The notes below the pieces were generated by a model. That model worked only from the letters and a program-made list of their open reading frames with translations, made no database searches and was not told where the DNA came from. A program made the position numbers and the translations under genes. Below, in pieces: positions 8,266 to 17,048 of a DNA stretch of 64,000 nucleotides; position 1 is the stretch's first letter, and each line of letters opens with the position of its first letter. Source of the DNA: Rhizobium sp. BK399 (GTDB taxonomy: Bacteria > Pseudomonadota > Alphaproteobacteria > Rhizobiales > Rhizobiaceae); the NCBI RefSeq assembly GCF_014194695.1, contig NZ_JACIAH010000008.1, positions 186,001 through 250,000 on the forward strand. The letters are read 5' to 3'.

Positions 8266-9255
8266 CTACGTGACCAATACGCAGGCACCGCCAATCATTC
8301 CCGCGCCGGCCGCGGCGAGAAGCAGGCATTCACCGGGAACAAATGGTTTCGTCGCATTGGCGATTGACAGTGACAGGGGAATTGTCGCGGCGGACGAATT
8401 CCCGAAGGCCTCGATTGTTCGCGCCGTCTTCGATGGATCGATGCCAAGATCGTTACAAACGGCATCGAAAATCCGGGCATTGGCCTGGTGCGGAACGAAC
8501 CGGTCAACCTCAGATGCCGTCAGGCCGGCCCTCGCGAGTGCCTCGCGTGAGCATTGCGTCATGACTGCGACGGCGCGCGAGAAAACCTCTCTCCCGTCCT
8601 TCATAGACATCAGGAACTCCTCTCCGGCTATTTTGCCCGTAAAGGGGCGGTTGCTCCCGCCCGCTGGAATGGTGATCAGGTCATAGCCACTGCCATCGGA
8701 GGCGAGTTCGACCCCCCTCAGTCCAGCTTCGGGTTCGGCGGAAGGTGAAAGGACGACCGCGCCGGCCGCATCGGCGAACAGGACGGCGCTGGCGCGCTCG
8801 TTGGGATTGATGCGGCGGGACAAAATATTGGCGGCCACAACCAGAACCGAACGACCATGCAGGCGCACGAATCCGTCGGCCAGGGTTAGCGCGTAAAGAA
8901 AGCCCGAGCAGGCACCGGCGAGATCGATCGCGCCGGATCTCGTGAGCCCCAGCTGATACGCGAGCAGTGGCGCGGATGGCGGAAGCAGATGATCTGGCGT
9001 CGAGGTTGCTAGCAAGGTCAAGGCGACATCGTCCGGTGAGACACCTGAATTTTCGAGTGCCATCCGGCCTGCTTCTGCTGCGAGTGCACTGAGCGTCTCG
9101 CCAGCGCTTGCCCAATATCGGCTGCGAATACCGGTCCGGCGCTCGATCCAACCCGGTTCGAGCCCAAGCGTTGCCTCGATTTCGGTGCTGTCGACGCGCC
9201 GGCCGGGTACCGCATGCCCGAAACCCGCCATACGCGAGGAAGCTGCTGGTCTCAT
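8266..9255 (-). CDS. bioZ: BioZ, KAS III-like enzyme of pimeloyl precursor synthesis
   Basis: A 329-residue thiolase-fold protein of the beta-ketoacyl-ACP synthase III family. The catalytic triad is complete: C116 in AGACSGFL, H256 in PHQANARIFD and N286 in AFGNSSAATIPL. In Mesorhizobium and Agrobacterium, BioZ supplies the pimeloyl moiety of biotin by condensing a glutaryl thioester with malonyl-ACP and bypasses BioC/BioH. The ATG at 9255 overlaps the bioA stop by four bases, which fixes the start despite an open frame upstream. Its place at the end of bioBFDA makes BioZ rather than housekeeping FabH the best name. Confidence 0.93.
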   Translation of the reverse strand: MRPAASSRMAGFGHAVPGRRVDSTEIEATLGLEPGWIERRTGIRSRYWASAGETLSALAAEAGRMALENSGVSPDDVALTLLATSTPDHLLPPSAPLLAYQLGLTRSGAIDLAGACSGFLYALTLADGFVRLHGRSVLVVAANILSRRINPNERASAVLFADAAGAVVLSPSAEPEAGLRGVELASDGSGYDLITIPAGGSNRPFTGKIAGEEFLMSMKDGREVFSRAVAVMTQCSREALARAGLTASEVDRFVPHQANARIFDAVCNDLGIDPSKTARTIEAFGNSSAATIPLSLSIANATKPFVPGECLLLAAAGAGMIGGACVLVT

Positions 9256-10520
9256 CGCGATCCTCCCTGAATGATTGTGGCAACCTCGTCGATCGCGTCG
9301 TAAACGAGGCTGAGCTCTGGGGCGCTGACGCAATAAGGCGGCATGAGGTAGATGACATTGCCAAGCGGACGAATGAGAAAGCCACGCTCGCGAAAGAGCC
9401 GCCGCATGCGCGGACCGACTTCTGCAAGATAGCCAGCGGCGGTTACATCCAGGTCAAGCGCAACGATGGTACCTGCCTGTCTCACCCCAGAGAACCGGTC
9501 GTCATCCTCAAACTTTGGCAAGTGCTGACGGTGGAGACTTCCCAATCTCTGTATACGGGAGCCTACATCCTCGTGTTTCCACACCTCGAGATTTGCGACA
9601 CCGGCGGCGCAGGCAACGGGGTTGGCGGTATAGGAACTCGAGTGGAAGAATGTCTTGCGCCGATCGGTCGACAGATGCGCCTCATATATATCGGATGTGC
9701 AGAGCGTTGCCGCCAGTGGCAGGGCGCCTCCGGTCAATCCTTTCGAGGTGCACAAAATATCGGGTGACACATCCGCTTGCTGACACGCAAACATTGTTCC
9801 GGTTCGGCCCCAACCTGTCATCACTTCGTCGGCGATGACCAGACACCCGTGGCGGTGAGCGATTTCCCTGAGGGCCTTGAGGACCTCGGGGGTGTAGGTC
9901 TTCATGCCCCCCGCACCCAGCACCAGCGGCTCGAGCAAGATGGCCGCGATGCGGCCAGTGCGGCAGAATGCCTCGAAGGCGTCTAGCGCCCGCTGCTCGA
10001 GATCCGGTTCCGGAAACGGTATTCGGTCGACTCCAAAGAGCAGCGGCGCGTATGAAGCGTTGAAGACACCGCGTTCACCGGCGGACATGGTGCCGATTGT
10101 GTCCCCGTGGTAGCCGTGTTCCATCACGACAATTCGATCGCGCGCTTCGCCCGTGTTGTGGTAAAAGCCGAGCGCCATCTTCAAGGCGACTTCGACAGAC
10201 GTCGAACCACTGTCGGAGTAGAAGACATGCCGTAATCCGGGGGGCGCAACAGCAACCAATCCTTCCGCCAAACGTTGCGCTGGCTCATGTGAATACTCGG
10301 CAAAAATGATCTGATCATACGCTTCGGTCGCGGCGCGGATTGCCTGCATGATGGCCGGATGTCGATGGCCGTGGGTGATCACCCACCATGAGGAGATGGC
10401 ATCTAGAATTCGATTGCCATCCTCATCAACGAGGTAGGCTCCTTCCGTGGAGACGATGCGCTTCATCGGAGGTTCCAGCGCATGCTGGGTGAACGGATGC
10501 CAGATAATCGATCGGGTCAT
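9252..10520 (-). CDS. bioA: Adenosylmethionine-8-amino-7-oxononanoate aminotransferase
   Basis: A 422-residue class-III PLP aminotransferase that converts 7-keto-8-aminopelargonate (KAPA) to 7,8-diaminopelargonate, with S-adenosylmethionine as amino donor. It begins IIWHPFTQH, a BioA hallmark. D231 in IADEVMTGWGRTG and the PLP lysine K260 in TSKGLTGG are present. Its start overlaps the bioD stop, and its stop overlaps bioZ, each in a four-base ATGA junction. Confidence 0.96.
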   Translation of the reverse strand: MTRSIIWHPFTQHALEPPMKRIVSTEGAYLVDEDGNRILDAISSWWVITHGHRHPAIMQAIRAATEAYDQIIFAEYSHEPAQRLAEGLVAVAPPGLRHVFYSDSGSTSVEVALKMALGFYHNTGEARDRIVVMEHGYHGDTIGTMSAGERGVFNASYAPLLFGVDRIPFPEPDLEQRALDAFEAFCRTGRIAAILLEPLVLGAGGMKTYTPEVLKALREIAHRHGCLVIADEVMTGWGRTGTMFACQQADVSPDILCTSKGLTGGALPLAATLCTSDIYEAHLSTDRRKTFFHSSSYTANPVACAAGVANLEVWKHEDVGSRIQRLGSLHRQHLPKFEDDDRFSGVRQAGTIVALDLDVTAAGYLAEVGPRMRRLFRERGFLIRPLGNVIYLMPPYCVSAPELSLVYDAIDEVATIIQGGSR

Positions 10521-11155
10521 GGGCTGACCTCTCCAAATGCGGAAAGATCAAAATTGTCGTGGAACGCCCTCCTCAAACCCGTTGCTGTCAAGCTCGTCAG
10601 GATTGGCAATCGACCGAGGGACCGAGTGCCGCTCAATTTGCTGATGATGGATTCGGTTTCCAGGTTTTCATTACCGATAAAGGCGATGCCGAGGATCGGA
10701 ACCGCGCGATGGCGCATCGCTTCGACGGACAACAGCGTGTGATTGATGGTGCCAAGCGTCGTCCGCGTGCACAGGATGACGGGAATCTGCCAAGCGGCAA
10801 ACACATCGGCAAACACAAGACTTTCAGAGAGCGGGACCATGAGGCCCCCTGCCCCTTCGATCACAAGTGGTCCATCGACATCGGGTGGGACAAGCCTGCG
10901 CGGATCGATTGAAGTTCCGTCGATTCGGGCTGAAAGATGCGGCGAGGCAGGTGTCGAGAGTTTGTAGGCCTCAGGGAGGATGCGTTCAGAAGGCACGCCG
11001 CCCAATCGGGACACGGTTTGTGAATCCGTTTCCCCATCGAGACCTGACTGCACCGGCTTCCAGTAATGACCGCCCAACGCATTTGTGAGCGCAGCAGCAA
11101 ATACGGTCTTGCCAAGGCCGGTATCCGTGCCGGAGACGACAAAGTGTGCCGTCAT
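10517..11155 (-). CDS. bioD: Dethiobiotin synthetase
   Basis: A 212-residue P-loop enzyme that closes the ureido ring of dethiobiotin from diaminopelargonate, CO2 and ATP. The P-loop SGTDTGLGKT is at residues 8-17, followed by YWKPVQSG and the EGAGGLMVPL motif near residue 100. It overlaps both bioF and bioA by four bases. It is slightly shorter than the E. coli enzyme but has all main motifs. Confidence 0.95.
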   Translation of the reverse strand: MTAHFVVSGTDTGLGKTVFAAALTNALGGHYWKPVQSGLDGETDSQTVSRLGGVPSERILPEAYKLSTPASPHLSARIDGTSIDPRRLVPPDVDGPLVIEGAGGLMVPLSESLVFADVFAAWQIPVILCTRTTLGTINHTLLSVEAMRHRAVPILGIAFIGNENLETESIISKLSGTRSLGRLPILTSLTATGLRRAFHDNFDLSAFGEVSP

Positions 11156-12297
11156 TGCCCATTCTCCTTCAGGATCGTGAAGAGCCGTTCGAACATTGCT
11201 GAAATCTGCTGTTCCTCCACATTCAGAGTAATGGAGATCCGCAACCGCGCCGTACCCTCGGGAACCGTCGGTGGCCGGATTGCGCGAATATCAAATCCTT
11301 CGGCCTGCATCTGGCGGGCAATCGAGACCGCGCGTCCGTTGTCACCAATCAAGACCGGGATGATCTGCGAGCCGCTCGGCGTCTTGGCTAGTCGGGATTG
11401 CAGTTGTGCGCTGGCAAAGGCGACGAGTTTCTCCAGGCGGGTCAGCCTCTCCGGCTCATCGGCCAGGAAACGAAGCGCCTCACGGACCGCCGCTGCCATT
11501 AGCGGCGATGGCGCGGTGGAGTAGATGAAGTTGCGGGCGCGATTGATAAGGTAGTCCACGAGGATCTTCGGCCCCCCCAGGAGCGCCCCGCTAGCGCCCA
11601 GCGCCTTGCCGCAGGTATGGACCGTCAGGACATGACTACCCGCCCCGAGATTGGCGGCAAGGCCTCGACCTTCTTGGCCGAAGACACCGGTTGCATGCGC
11701 TTCATCGACGACAAGGAAACCGTCATGGCGCCGGGCAAGTTCGGCCAACTCACGCAGCGGCGCCCTGTCACCATCCATCGAGTAGAGACTCTCAACGCCG
11801 ATCCAAGGAACCCCCTTTCCTCCCTTGTCCCGCCATTCCCGAATTGCCTGCTCGACTGCACAGGCATCGTTGTGGGGCACGGCGCGGGTGATTGCCTTGC
11901 TGGCTGAGATCCCCTCCATTGCACTTGCGTGGATCAGTTCGTCATAGACGACAAGGTCGTCGCGCAGAGGCAGGGTGGAGAAGATCGCCGCATTCGCGGC
12001 ATATCCGCTGGCGAAATATAGCGACTTCTCCACGCCGAAGAGCCGTGCCGCTTCCGCTTCCAGCATCTCGTGCTCGATGTGATTACCGCGGAGCAGCCGC
12101 GAGGCACCGGCGCCCACGGGAACACCCCGGTCAACCGCTGCCCTAATTGCCGCTTTCAGGCGAGCTGAATTGGCGAACCCTAGATAGTCGTTCGACGCAA
12201 AGTCGATGCCCGATGCCACGGTTACGGAACGGATGCGCGACTTGCGCTCCAACCCGGCCATGGTCTTCGCATAACGGGCAAGCGCGACCCCGCTCAA
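11152..12297 (-). CDS. bioF: 8-Amino-7-oxononanoate synthase
   Basis: A 381-residue alpha-oxoamine synthase that condenses a pimeloyl thioester with alanine to give KAPA. SNDYLGF near residue 35, VVDEAHATGVFG with D198, and the PLP lysine K231 in HTCGKALGASG are visible. The four-base overlaps with bioB and bioD indicate a tightly coupled operon. The length is typical. Confidence 0.95.
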   Translation of the reverse strand: MSGVALARYAKTMAGLERKSRIRSVTVASGIDFASNDYLGFANSARLKAAIRAAVDRGVPVGAGASRLLRGNHIEHEMLEAEAARLFGVEKSLYFASGYAANAAIFSTLPLRDDLVVYDELIHASAMEGISASKAITRAVPHNDACAVEQAIREWRDKGGKGVPWIGVESLYSMDGDRAPLRELAELARRHDGFLVVDEAHATGVFGQEGRGLAANLGAGSHVLTVHTCGKALGASGALLGGPKILVDYLINRARNFIYSTAPSPLMAAAVREALRFLADEPERLTRLEKLVAFASAQLQSRLAKTPSGSQIIPVLIGDNGRAVSIARQMQAEGFDIRAIRPPTVPEGTARLRISITLNVEEQQISAMFERLFTILKENGQ

Positions 12298-13268
12298 GGG
12301 CGATGTTCCAGTGGCATTGGTTCCAGGCCTAGGCGCCGAAACAGCATGGCGTCCTTGTCTTCACCGGGATTGTCTGCCGTCAGAAGTGTCTCGCCGACGA
12401 ATATGGAATTGGCTCCGGCAAAGAAGCAGAGCGCCTGCATCTCATCGCTCATGTCGGTGCGTCCTGCCGATAAGCGGACATGGGACTTCGGCATCAGGAT
12501 GCGGGCAAGGGCGATGGTGCGGACGAAGTCGATCGGATCGACAGCTACGGCATTGGCAAGCTTCGAGCCGGGGATTGGGATCAGCATGTTGATTGGCACA
12601 CTCTCCGGGTGCTCCGGAAGGTTGGCCAATGTGACAAGCATGGAAATCCGGTCAGCAGTGGTTTCACCCATTCCGAGAATACCGCCTGCGCAGACCTTGA
12701 TACCAGCATCTCGCACGGTGGCGAGGGTCTCCAGCCGATCCTCAAAGGTACGGGTGGTGATGACCTCGGGATAAAAACGTTCGGAGGTGTCGATGTTATG
12801 GTTGTAATAGTCCAGGCCGGCATCTGCTAGGCGCTCAGATTGCTCAGGAGTGAGCATGCCGAGCGTCATGCAGGTCTCCATGCCAAGAGCCTTGACGCCC
12901 TCGACCATCGCCACAAGCGTGTCCATGTCTCGGTCCTTCGGGCTGCGCCACGCCGCACCCATGCAATAACGGGTCGCTCCGCCGGCGCGAGCCTGACGTG
13001 CCGCAGCAAGGACCCGCTCGACCTCCATCAGCTTGGAGGCCTTGAGGCCCGTCGGATAGTGAGCTGATTGGCTGCAGTAACCGCAGTCCTCGGCGCATCC
13101 ACCGGTCTTGATGGACAAAAGCCGGCTCATCTGAATTGCGTTTGGATCAAAGGTCTCGCGATGGATCTGCTGGGCGCGGAAAACGAGATCGTTGAAAGGT
13201 AAATTATAGATAACACCAGCCTCGTCGTAACCGATTTTTACCCTGATCGTCGCGTCCGCCTGCTCCAT
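12294..13268 (-). CDS. bioB: Biotin synthase
   Basis: A 324-residue radical-SAM enzyme that inserts sulfur into dethiobiotin. The radical cluster cysteines C58, C62 and C65 are in GGCAEDCGYCSQSAHY, and the YNHNIDT segment and the GRTDMSDEMQALCFFAGANS region of the second cluster are present. GGGAGG sits seven bases before the ATG at 13268. It is the first gene of the operon and lies 39 bases downstream of a perfect BioR box. Confidence 0.97.
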   Translation of the reverse strand: MEQADATIRVKIGYDEAGVIYNLPFNDLVFRAQQIHRETFDPNAIQMSRLLSIKTGGCAEDCGYCSQSAHYPTGLKASKLMEVERVLAAARQARAGGATRYCMGAAWRSPKDRDMDTLVAMVEGVKALGMETCMTLGMLTPEQSERLADAGLDYYNHNIDTSERFYPEVITTRTFEDRLETLATVRDAGIKVCAGGILGMGETTADRISMLVTLANLPEHPESVPINMLIPIPGSKLANAVAVDPIDFVRTIALARILMPKSHVRLSAGRTDMSDEMQALCFFAGANSIFVGETLLTADNPGEDKDAMLFRRLGLEPMPLEHRP

Positions 13269-13288
13269 GCGATGCCTCCCTTCGATAT

Positions 13289-13317
13289 TGATAGATAGAA
13301 TCCATAATTATCTATAA
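13289..13317 (-). promoter_or_regulatory. BioR operator region before bioB
   Basis: TTATCTATAA at 13308-13317 matches the alphaproteobacterial BioR box (TTATMTATAA) exactly. A second, weaker copy, TGATAGATAG at 13289-13298, differs from the inverted consensus at two positions and lies 19 bases away, so a pair of repressor dimers may bind. The box lies 39 bases upstream of the bioB ATG, where it would block the promoter when biotin is sufficient. Confidence 0.85.
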
Positions 13318-13467
13318 AATGAAACGAGACGACTATGTGCAACAAACCAGCCGAAGAATTTCGGCAGTGCGAAATCAACCTGAGCGGGATTTGAGGCGCG
13401 CGTTCTTGAGCCGGCCAGGCCCAGAGCAATGGTTCCAGGGTGGGGTTAACAACCCGCACGTCGCAAG

Positions 13468-14094
13468 TCAGCGCTGAATGGGACCTATCCGCTGCACATG
13501 CCGTTCAAGAACGACGACGGCTTGACTGACTTCACCTTTTCGAAGGTGGTCGAGGATCAAGTGGTGATCGAGGTCGATCCGCGGGATCCATACCGCGCCA
13601 TAGGTCGCAAACGCGTAGCGCGAACCCACCATCTGGAGATCATCGATTGTTGCCAACAATCGCGGCATTTTGCTTGGAGCCAGCAACAGGTGGTGGAAGC
13701 GCCGATTTGCCTCGTCCCAGGTTCGCGCGTCGCGTGCGGTATCACCAGCAATCATCGCCGCCATTGCTTCGTCCATGATGGATGTCGTCAAGTTCGGCGC
13801 GGCTTGCCGCAACGCCAGTCCCTCGAGGACCGAACGCATCAGCGCGGCTTCCTCTACGGCGGCCCGGGAAAAGCTTGCAACGCGAACGCCCCGGCGGCTC
13901 TCGCTAATGGCAAGCCCTTGGGCCTCGAGCCGGCGGAATGCTTCTCGCACCGGTACGTGACTGGTGTCGAACTCGTCGGCGATGTGGTCCTGCCTCAGCT
14001 TGCTCCCAGGCTCAAGTGCACCTGTAATGATGCGGTCCGCGAGAACGCGGCTAATGCGATTGGCAATTGTGTCCTCAGTGGCAGCGGTCATCAT
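13468..14094 (-). CDS. bioR: BioR, GntR-family repressor of biotin synthesis
   Basis: A 208-residue GntR regulator of the FCD subfamily. The winged helix at about residues 10-75 includes GSKLRQDHIADEFDTSHVPVREAFRRL, read here as two pieces around residue 50, and a helical effector domain follows. BioR represses bioBFDAZ and bioY in Agrobacterium, Brucella and relatives. A perfect BioR box abuts its start codon, which shows autoregulation. Two adjacent ATG codons (14094 and 14091) could start translation; there is no ribosome site, because the operator occupies that place. No other in-frame ATG exists before the helix-turn-helix. Confidence 0.92.
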   Translation of the reverse strand: MMTAATEDTIANRISRVLADRIITGALEPGSKLRQDHIADEFDTSHVPVREAFRRLEAQGLAISESRRGVRVASFSRAAVEEAALMRSVLEGLALRQAAPNLTTSIMDEAMAAMIAGDTARDARTWDEANRRFHHLLLAPSKMPRLLATIDDLQMVGSRYAFATYGAVWIPRIDLDHHLILDHLRKGEVSQAVVVLERHVQRIGPIQR

Positions 14095-14104
14095 TTATAG
14101 ATAA
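14095..14104 (-). promoter_or_regulatory. BioR box touching the bioR start codon
   Basis: TTATAGATAA at 14095-14104 is a perfect inverted BioR box. It ends directly at the ATG of bioR with no base between, so there is no room for a normal leader and ribosome site. The transcript is probably leaderless or nearly so, with repression by direct cover of the start region. Confidence 0.85.
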
Positions 14105-14206
14105 AAGCTGCCAGGCGCGCTGTCGAGCGTGCCTGACTATTGACCCACTGAAAAGAGAAGTTGGTGGTGCGGCCTCGAGCGGTGAAGGTCCGAAGGTCGT
14201 TCGTCG

Positions 14207-14807
14207 TTAGCGAGGTGGTCCCGATTTATTCTGCCCCTGCTTCTTCGCATACATCCAAAGCTGCGCGGGTGGAATGTTTCCTCATCATGAACGCGAGGTG
14301 GCGGACCTCGTATCCCGCGGGCAGCGCGACGACGGGGGACAGCAAGCCATAGGTTATCTGGACGACCGGCCTGCCCGCCGGGACGCGCTCGAGGAGGTCG
14401 AGGACGAGTTCCCGCCGCTTCTCCGGTGGCAAGTGCAGAAGCGGTATAGCTGAGATGACAGAGTCAAATTTGGTTTTGCGCTGCGCTCCCAGCGTAAGAT
14501 CGAGGGCGAAGGCGTCGCCACATCGCACGTCGACTGCAGGGAACTGCTCGCGGAGATGGCGACAGAATTCCTGCGAATACTCGATCGAAATAAGATTCCT
14601 TGGGAGAACACCACGTTCCAGGATTGCCTTGGTGGTGACCCCCGTCCCCGGTCCGAGTTCCAGTACGGGAAGTCCGGAGCCCGGCTAAATGATGCTCGCC
14701 ATTTTCGTGGCCGTCGCAACCGAGGTTGGGGTAGTTGCGCCCACCGCTGTACGGTCGCGCTTCCATCCCCTCAAAAACTCGATCTCATCCCTGAACTTCA
14801 AACTCAC
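14207..14807 (-). pseudogene. pmtA: Broken phospholipid N-methyltransferase (PmtA-like)
   Basis: The minus strand encodes a recognisable SAM-dependent phosphatidylethanolamine methyltransferase. From a GTG at 14807 it begins SLKFRDEIEFLRGW, with ATTPTSVATA near residue 25, the SAM motif I VLELGPGTGV, then RCGDAFALDL and FDSVISAIPLLHLP. Two lesions break it. A TAG at 14685-14687 interrupts the frame just before motif I. One extra A in the run at 14277-14279 shifts the frame near the C-terminus; skipping it restores NIPPAQLWMY, which the family has. It would have methylated phosphatidylethanolamine toward phosphatidylcholine. A functional copy elsewhere in the genome is likely. Confidence 0.85.
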
Positions 14808-15203
14808 CCGCTGCCGTATGCTCACTGTTCGACTCCGCTCGTGTTTTAGTGATCGCGAACAGATATTCCAAAATCGACAAATGCAAGTCTCTTACCGGCG
14901 TTTTCAGTTCGAATTTGTCATGCTCGCGTCAACCCAATCTGCAGAAGGCAAAAAAATCGCCTCGCCTTCGACCAGCGCACGAGGATAGTGAGACCGCGCG
15001 ACCACCGTCGCCCGTATGGGAGGAAATATTGCCGTCCACTAGAGGCGGCCGGCCAGGTCGAGGCCGTCCGTCGTCCCACACTCTTCTTGCGGCCGACCAA
15101 AGCTGCTCGGTCCCGATATGTTGTGTTCACGACAATGAGAGATGACCAAAGCTGTGATGAGACGTACAAGACATCTGCCGCCACAAGTACAAGGACCTTC
15201 GGT
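14808..15203. other. Intergenic stretch before the MBL-fold gene
   Basis: I see no gene in this 396-base stretch. It contains the 11-base sequence GACCAAAGCTG twice, at 15094-15104 and 15144-15154, exactly 50 bases apart. The promoter of the downstream gene is presumably here, but no convincing -35/-10 pair was found. Confidence 0.4.
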
Positions 15204-16088
15204 ATGTCTTCGACAAGAGCTTCATTCGCTTTGACGTCGTTCGCAGCCCTTACCGTCGCTGCTGGCGCCTCCGCCCAGATGCCTCCTCAGCAACCCGACT
15301 TCAAAGCCTTCAGGATAGGTGCTCTTGAGGTCGTGGCGTTGCACGACGCTGAATTTGTGCGGCCGAATGATGGCAAGATATTTGGTGTCTCCCACACAGT
15401 TGGGGAAGTTGGCGACGTCCTCAAGGCCGCAGGCGTCCCAACTGACACCGTAACCCTCAGCGTCGACGCGCTGCTCATTAAGGAGCCGGGGCGCGTAATA
15501 TTGGTCGACACCGGGGTGGGTGGCGCACTGGAGAAGTCTCTCACTCAGGCTGGTATCAAGTCGGAAGACGTCACCGACGTCCTGATCACGCACTCGCACC
15601 CTGATCACATAGGCGGTCTCGTCAGAGACGGGAAGCTTGCCTTCCCCAAGGCGACGATCCGCATGTCCTCGGCTGAATGGACGTTCGCCAAAAAGGACAC
15701 ACAACTCGCCGATATCATCAAGGTCATCAATAGCCACGTGCAGACGTTCAAACCAGGTGCAAAGGTCGTGCCGGCAGTCGTCTCGGTTGGACTGAAGGGT
15801 CACACGCCCGGGCATGTGGGCTATGAAATCGCGTCAGGCAAAGAAACGCTGCTCGACATCGGTGACACGGTGCACAGCTCGATCATTTCGCTCGTGAAGC
15901 CTGAATGGCCGGTTGGCTTTGACAACGATCAAAAAGCCGCCGAGAAGAACCGCATCGAGACCTTGAAAAAGCTGGCGAAGTCAGATCAGCTTGTCTTTGC
16001 ACCACACTTACCATTTCCAGGTGTCGGCCACATCCAGGCCGACGGCGACCACTTCAAGTGGGTGCCGGGTGTCCCGGAAATGAAATAG
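15204..16088 (+). CDS. Exported metallo-beta-lactamase-fold hydrolase
   Basis: A 294-residue MBL-fold protein with an N-terminal signal peptide ending near ASAQMPP (about residue 24). The zinc motif HSHPDHIGG (HxHxDH) follows LITH, and later ligands appear in LKGHTPGH and the GDTVHS segment. The fold covers lactonases and other periplasmic hydrolases, and the closest type looks like N-acyl homoserine lactone lactonase-like exported MBL proteins of rhizobia. The substrate is unknown. The ATG at 15204 was chosen because it begins the signal peptide and has AAGGA nine bases upstream; the frame is open further upstream without coding signs. Confidence 0.82.
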   Translation: MSSTRASFALTSFAALTVAAGASAQMPPQQPDFKAFRIGALEVVALHDAEFVRPNDGKIFGVSHTVGEVGDVLKAAGVPTDTVTLSVDALLIKEPGRVILVDTGVGGALEKSLTQAGIKSEDVTDVLITHSHPDHIGGLVRDGKLAFPKATIRMSSAEWTFAKKDTQLADIIKVINSHVQTFKPGAKVVPAVVSVGLKGHTPGHVGYEIASGKETLLDIGDTVHSSIISLVKPEWPVGFDNDQKAAEKNRIETLKKLAKSDQLVFAPHLPFPGVGHIQADGDHFKWVPGVPEMK

Positions 16089-17048
16089 CAACAAAAGACG
16101 CGGCAGCATGTCTTCCGGACTGCCGTGCTGATGGACGCGTGCGGTACGCATGGTTCCCTTCAACGAGACTGAGGGCGGATCGCCGTTGCGCGGTGGCATT
16201 CACAGTTGAGACAGAGCCGTCGAGGACGTCGCGGACACCCCGCCTCGGCGAAAAAATACGCTGCGAAATTCGTGGACGTGACAGTGATGCCGCTTGGGAG
16301 AAACGCACCCTTTGCAGTGATTTGGATCTCGTGGACGTGGGTTGCGCCCACTTCGACGATCTGACGGCAGGGCCGAAGGGCAGCCTTGGATGCGCCATAT
16401 TCCTAACGAAAGTTGTGGGTGCGGAGCGCAGTGATACTCAGGGATCGTCACAACCGGCGCCAGACAAAGGCATGCCATTCCGAAGCATGGGCGTCAGATG
16501 TGCCGGGACCTCATTGAAGTCGAATCGTGCGGACTGGTCCGGCGGAAGATGGAGCTATATAGCGTTACTCGGCGTATTTAGTGATCCCCAACAAGGACGG
16601 CCACCTTCACGGAATGCGTCCTGCGCGTCGATCTCGCGTTCGGCGAGAAGAGTATATCGCTTCAGGCCGTGTCCCTGCGCAAAGGTGCACGAGTCGCACC
16701 TCTTGTCGCCAGTCTTTCGATTTGAAAAGCTTCGAACAACAGAGAGTCTTTTGCACGGTGAGAGGTCGCCGAAACATGGCGTTTTGCGACAGTAGCCCAA
16801 AGCCACTTCCTGGAAGGAACTATTGATCCACTCGACGTTAACGCCTTGGTGTCTTTCGCCTTCACGTCCGGACAGCGCGCTTCCCTGGAGGAGTATTGAA
16901 TCCAGCGCGTGCGCGATGCCATGGTATCATGCTCGCCCCTGGAGGCATCATGAGGGCGACTGACGAAACTCACACTGTGCGAGCCCGTGCAACCGCTTCC
17001 TTGCGGTGATATTCGCCGCCAACTTGTATGGCCTGCAACGCTCGTGGT
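16089..17048. other. About 960 bases without an intact gene
   Basis: No frame in this stretch gives a recognisable protein. Several long open frames on both strands have low-complexity, arginine- and serine-rich composition typical of spurious frames. On the minus strand, 16373-16402 encodes YGASKAALR, the active-site signature of short-chain dehydrogenases, with no matching sequence on either side. This may be a decayed SDR remnant or chance. The stretch looks like degenerate DNA between the MBL gene and the next minus-strand gene. Confidence 0.5.

Noticed and set aside
16058..16795. 245-codon plus-strand frame after the MBL gene
   Set aside because: It starts inside the MBL gene and lacks a ribosome site. 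Its composition is rich in Arg, Ser and Pro, and no fold could be recognised.
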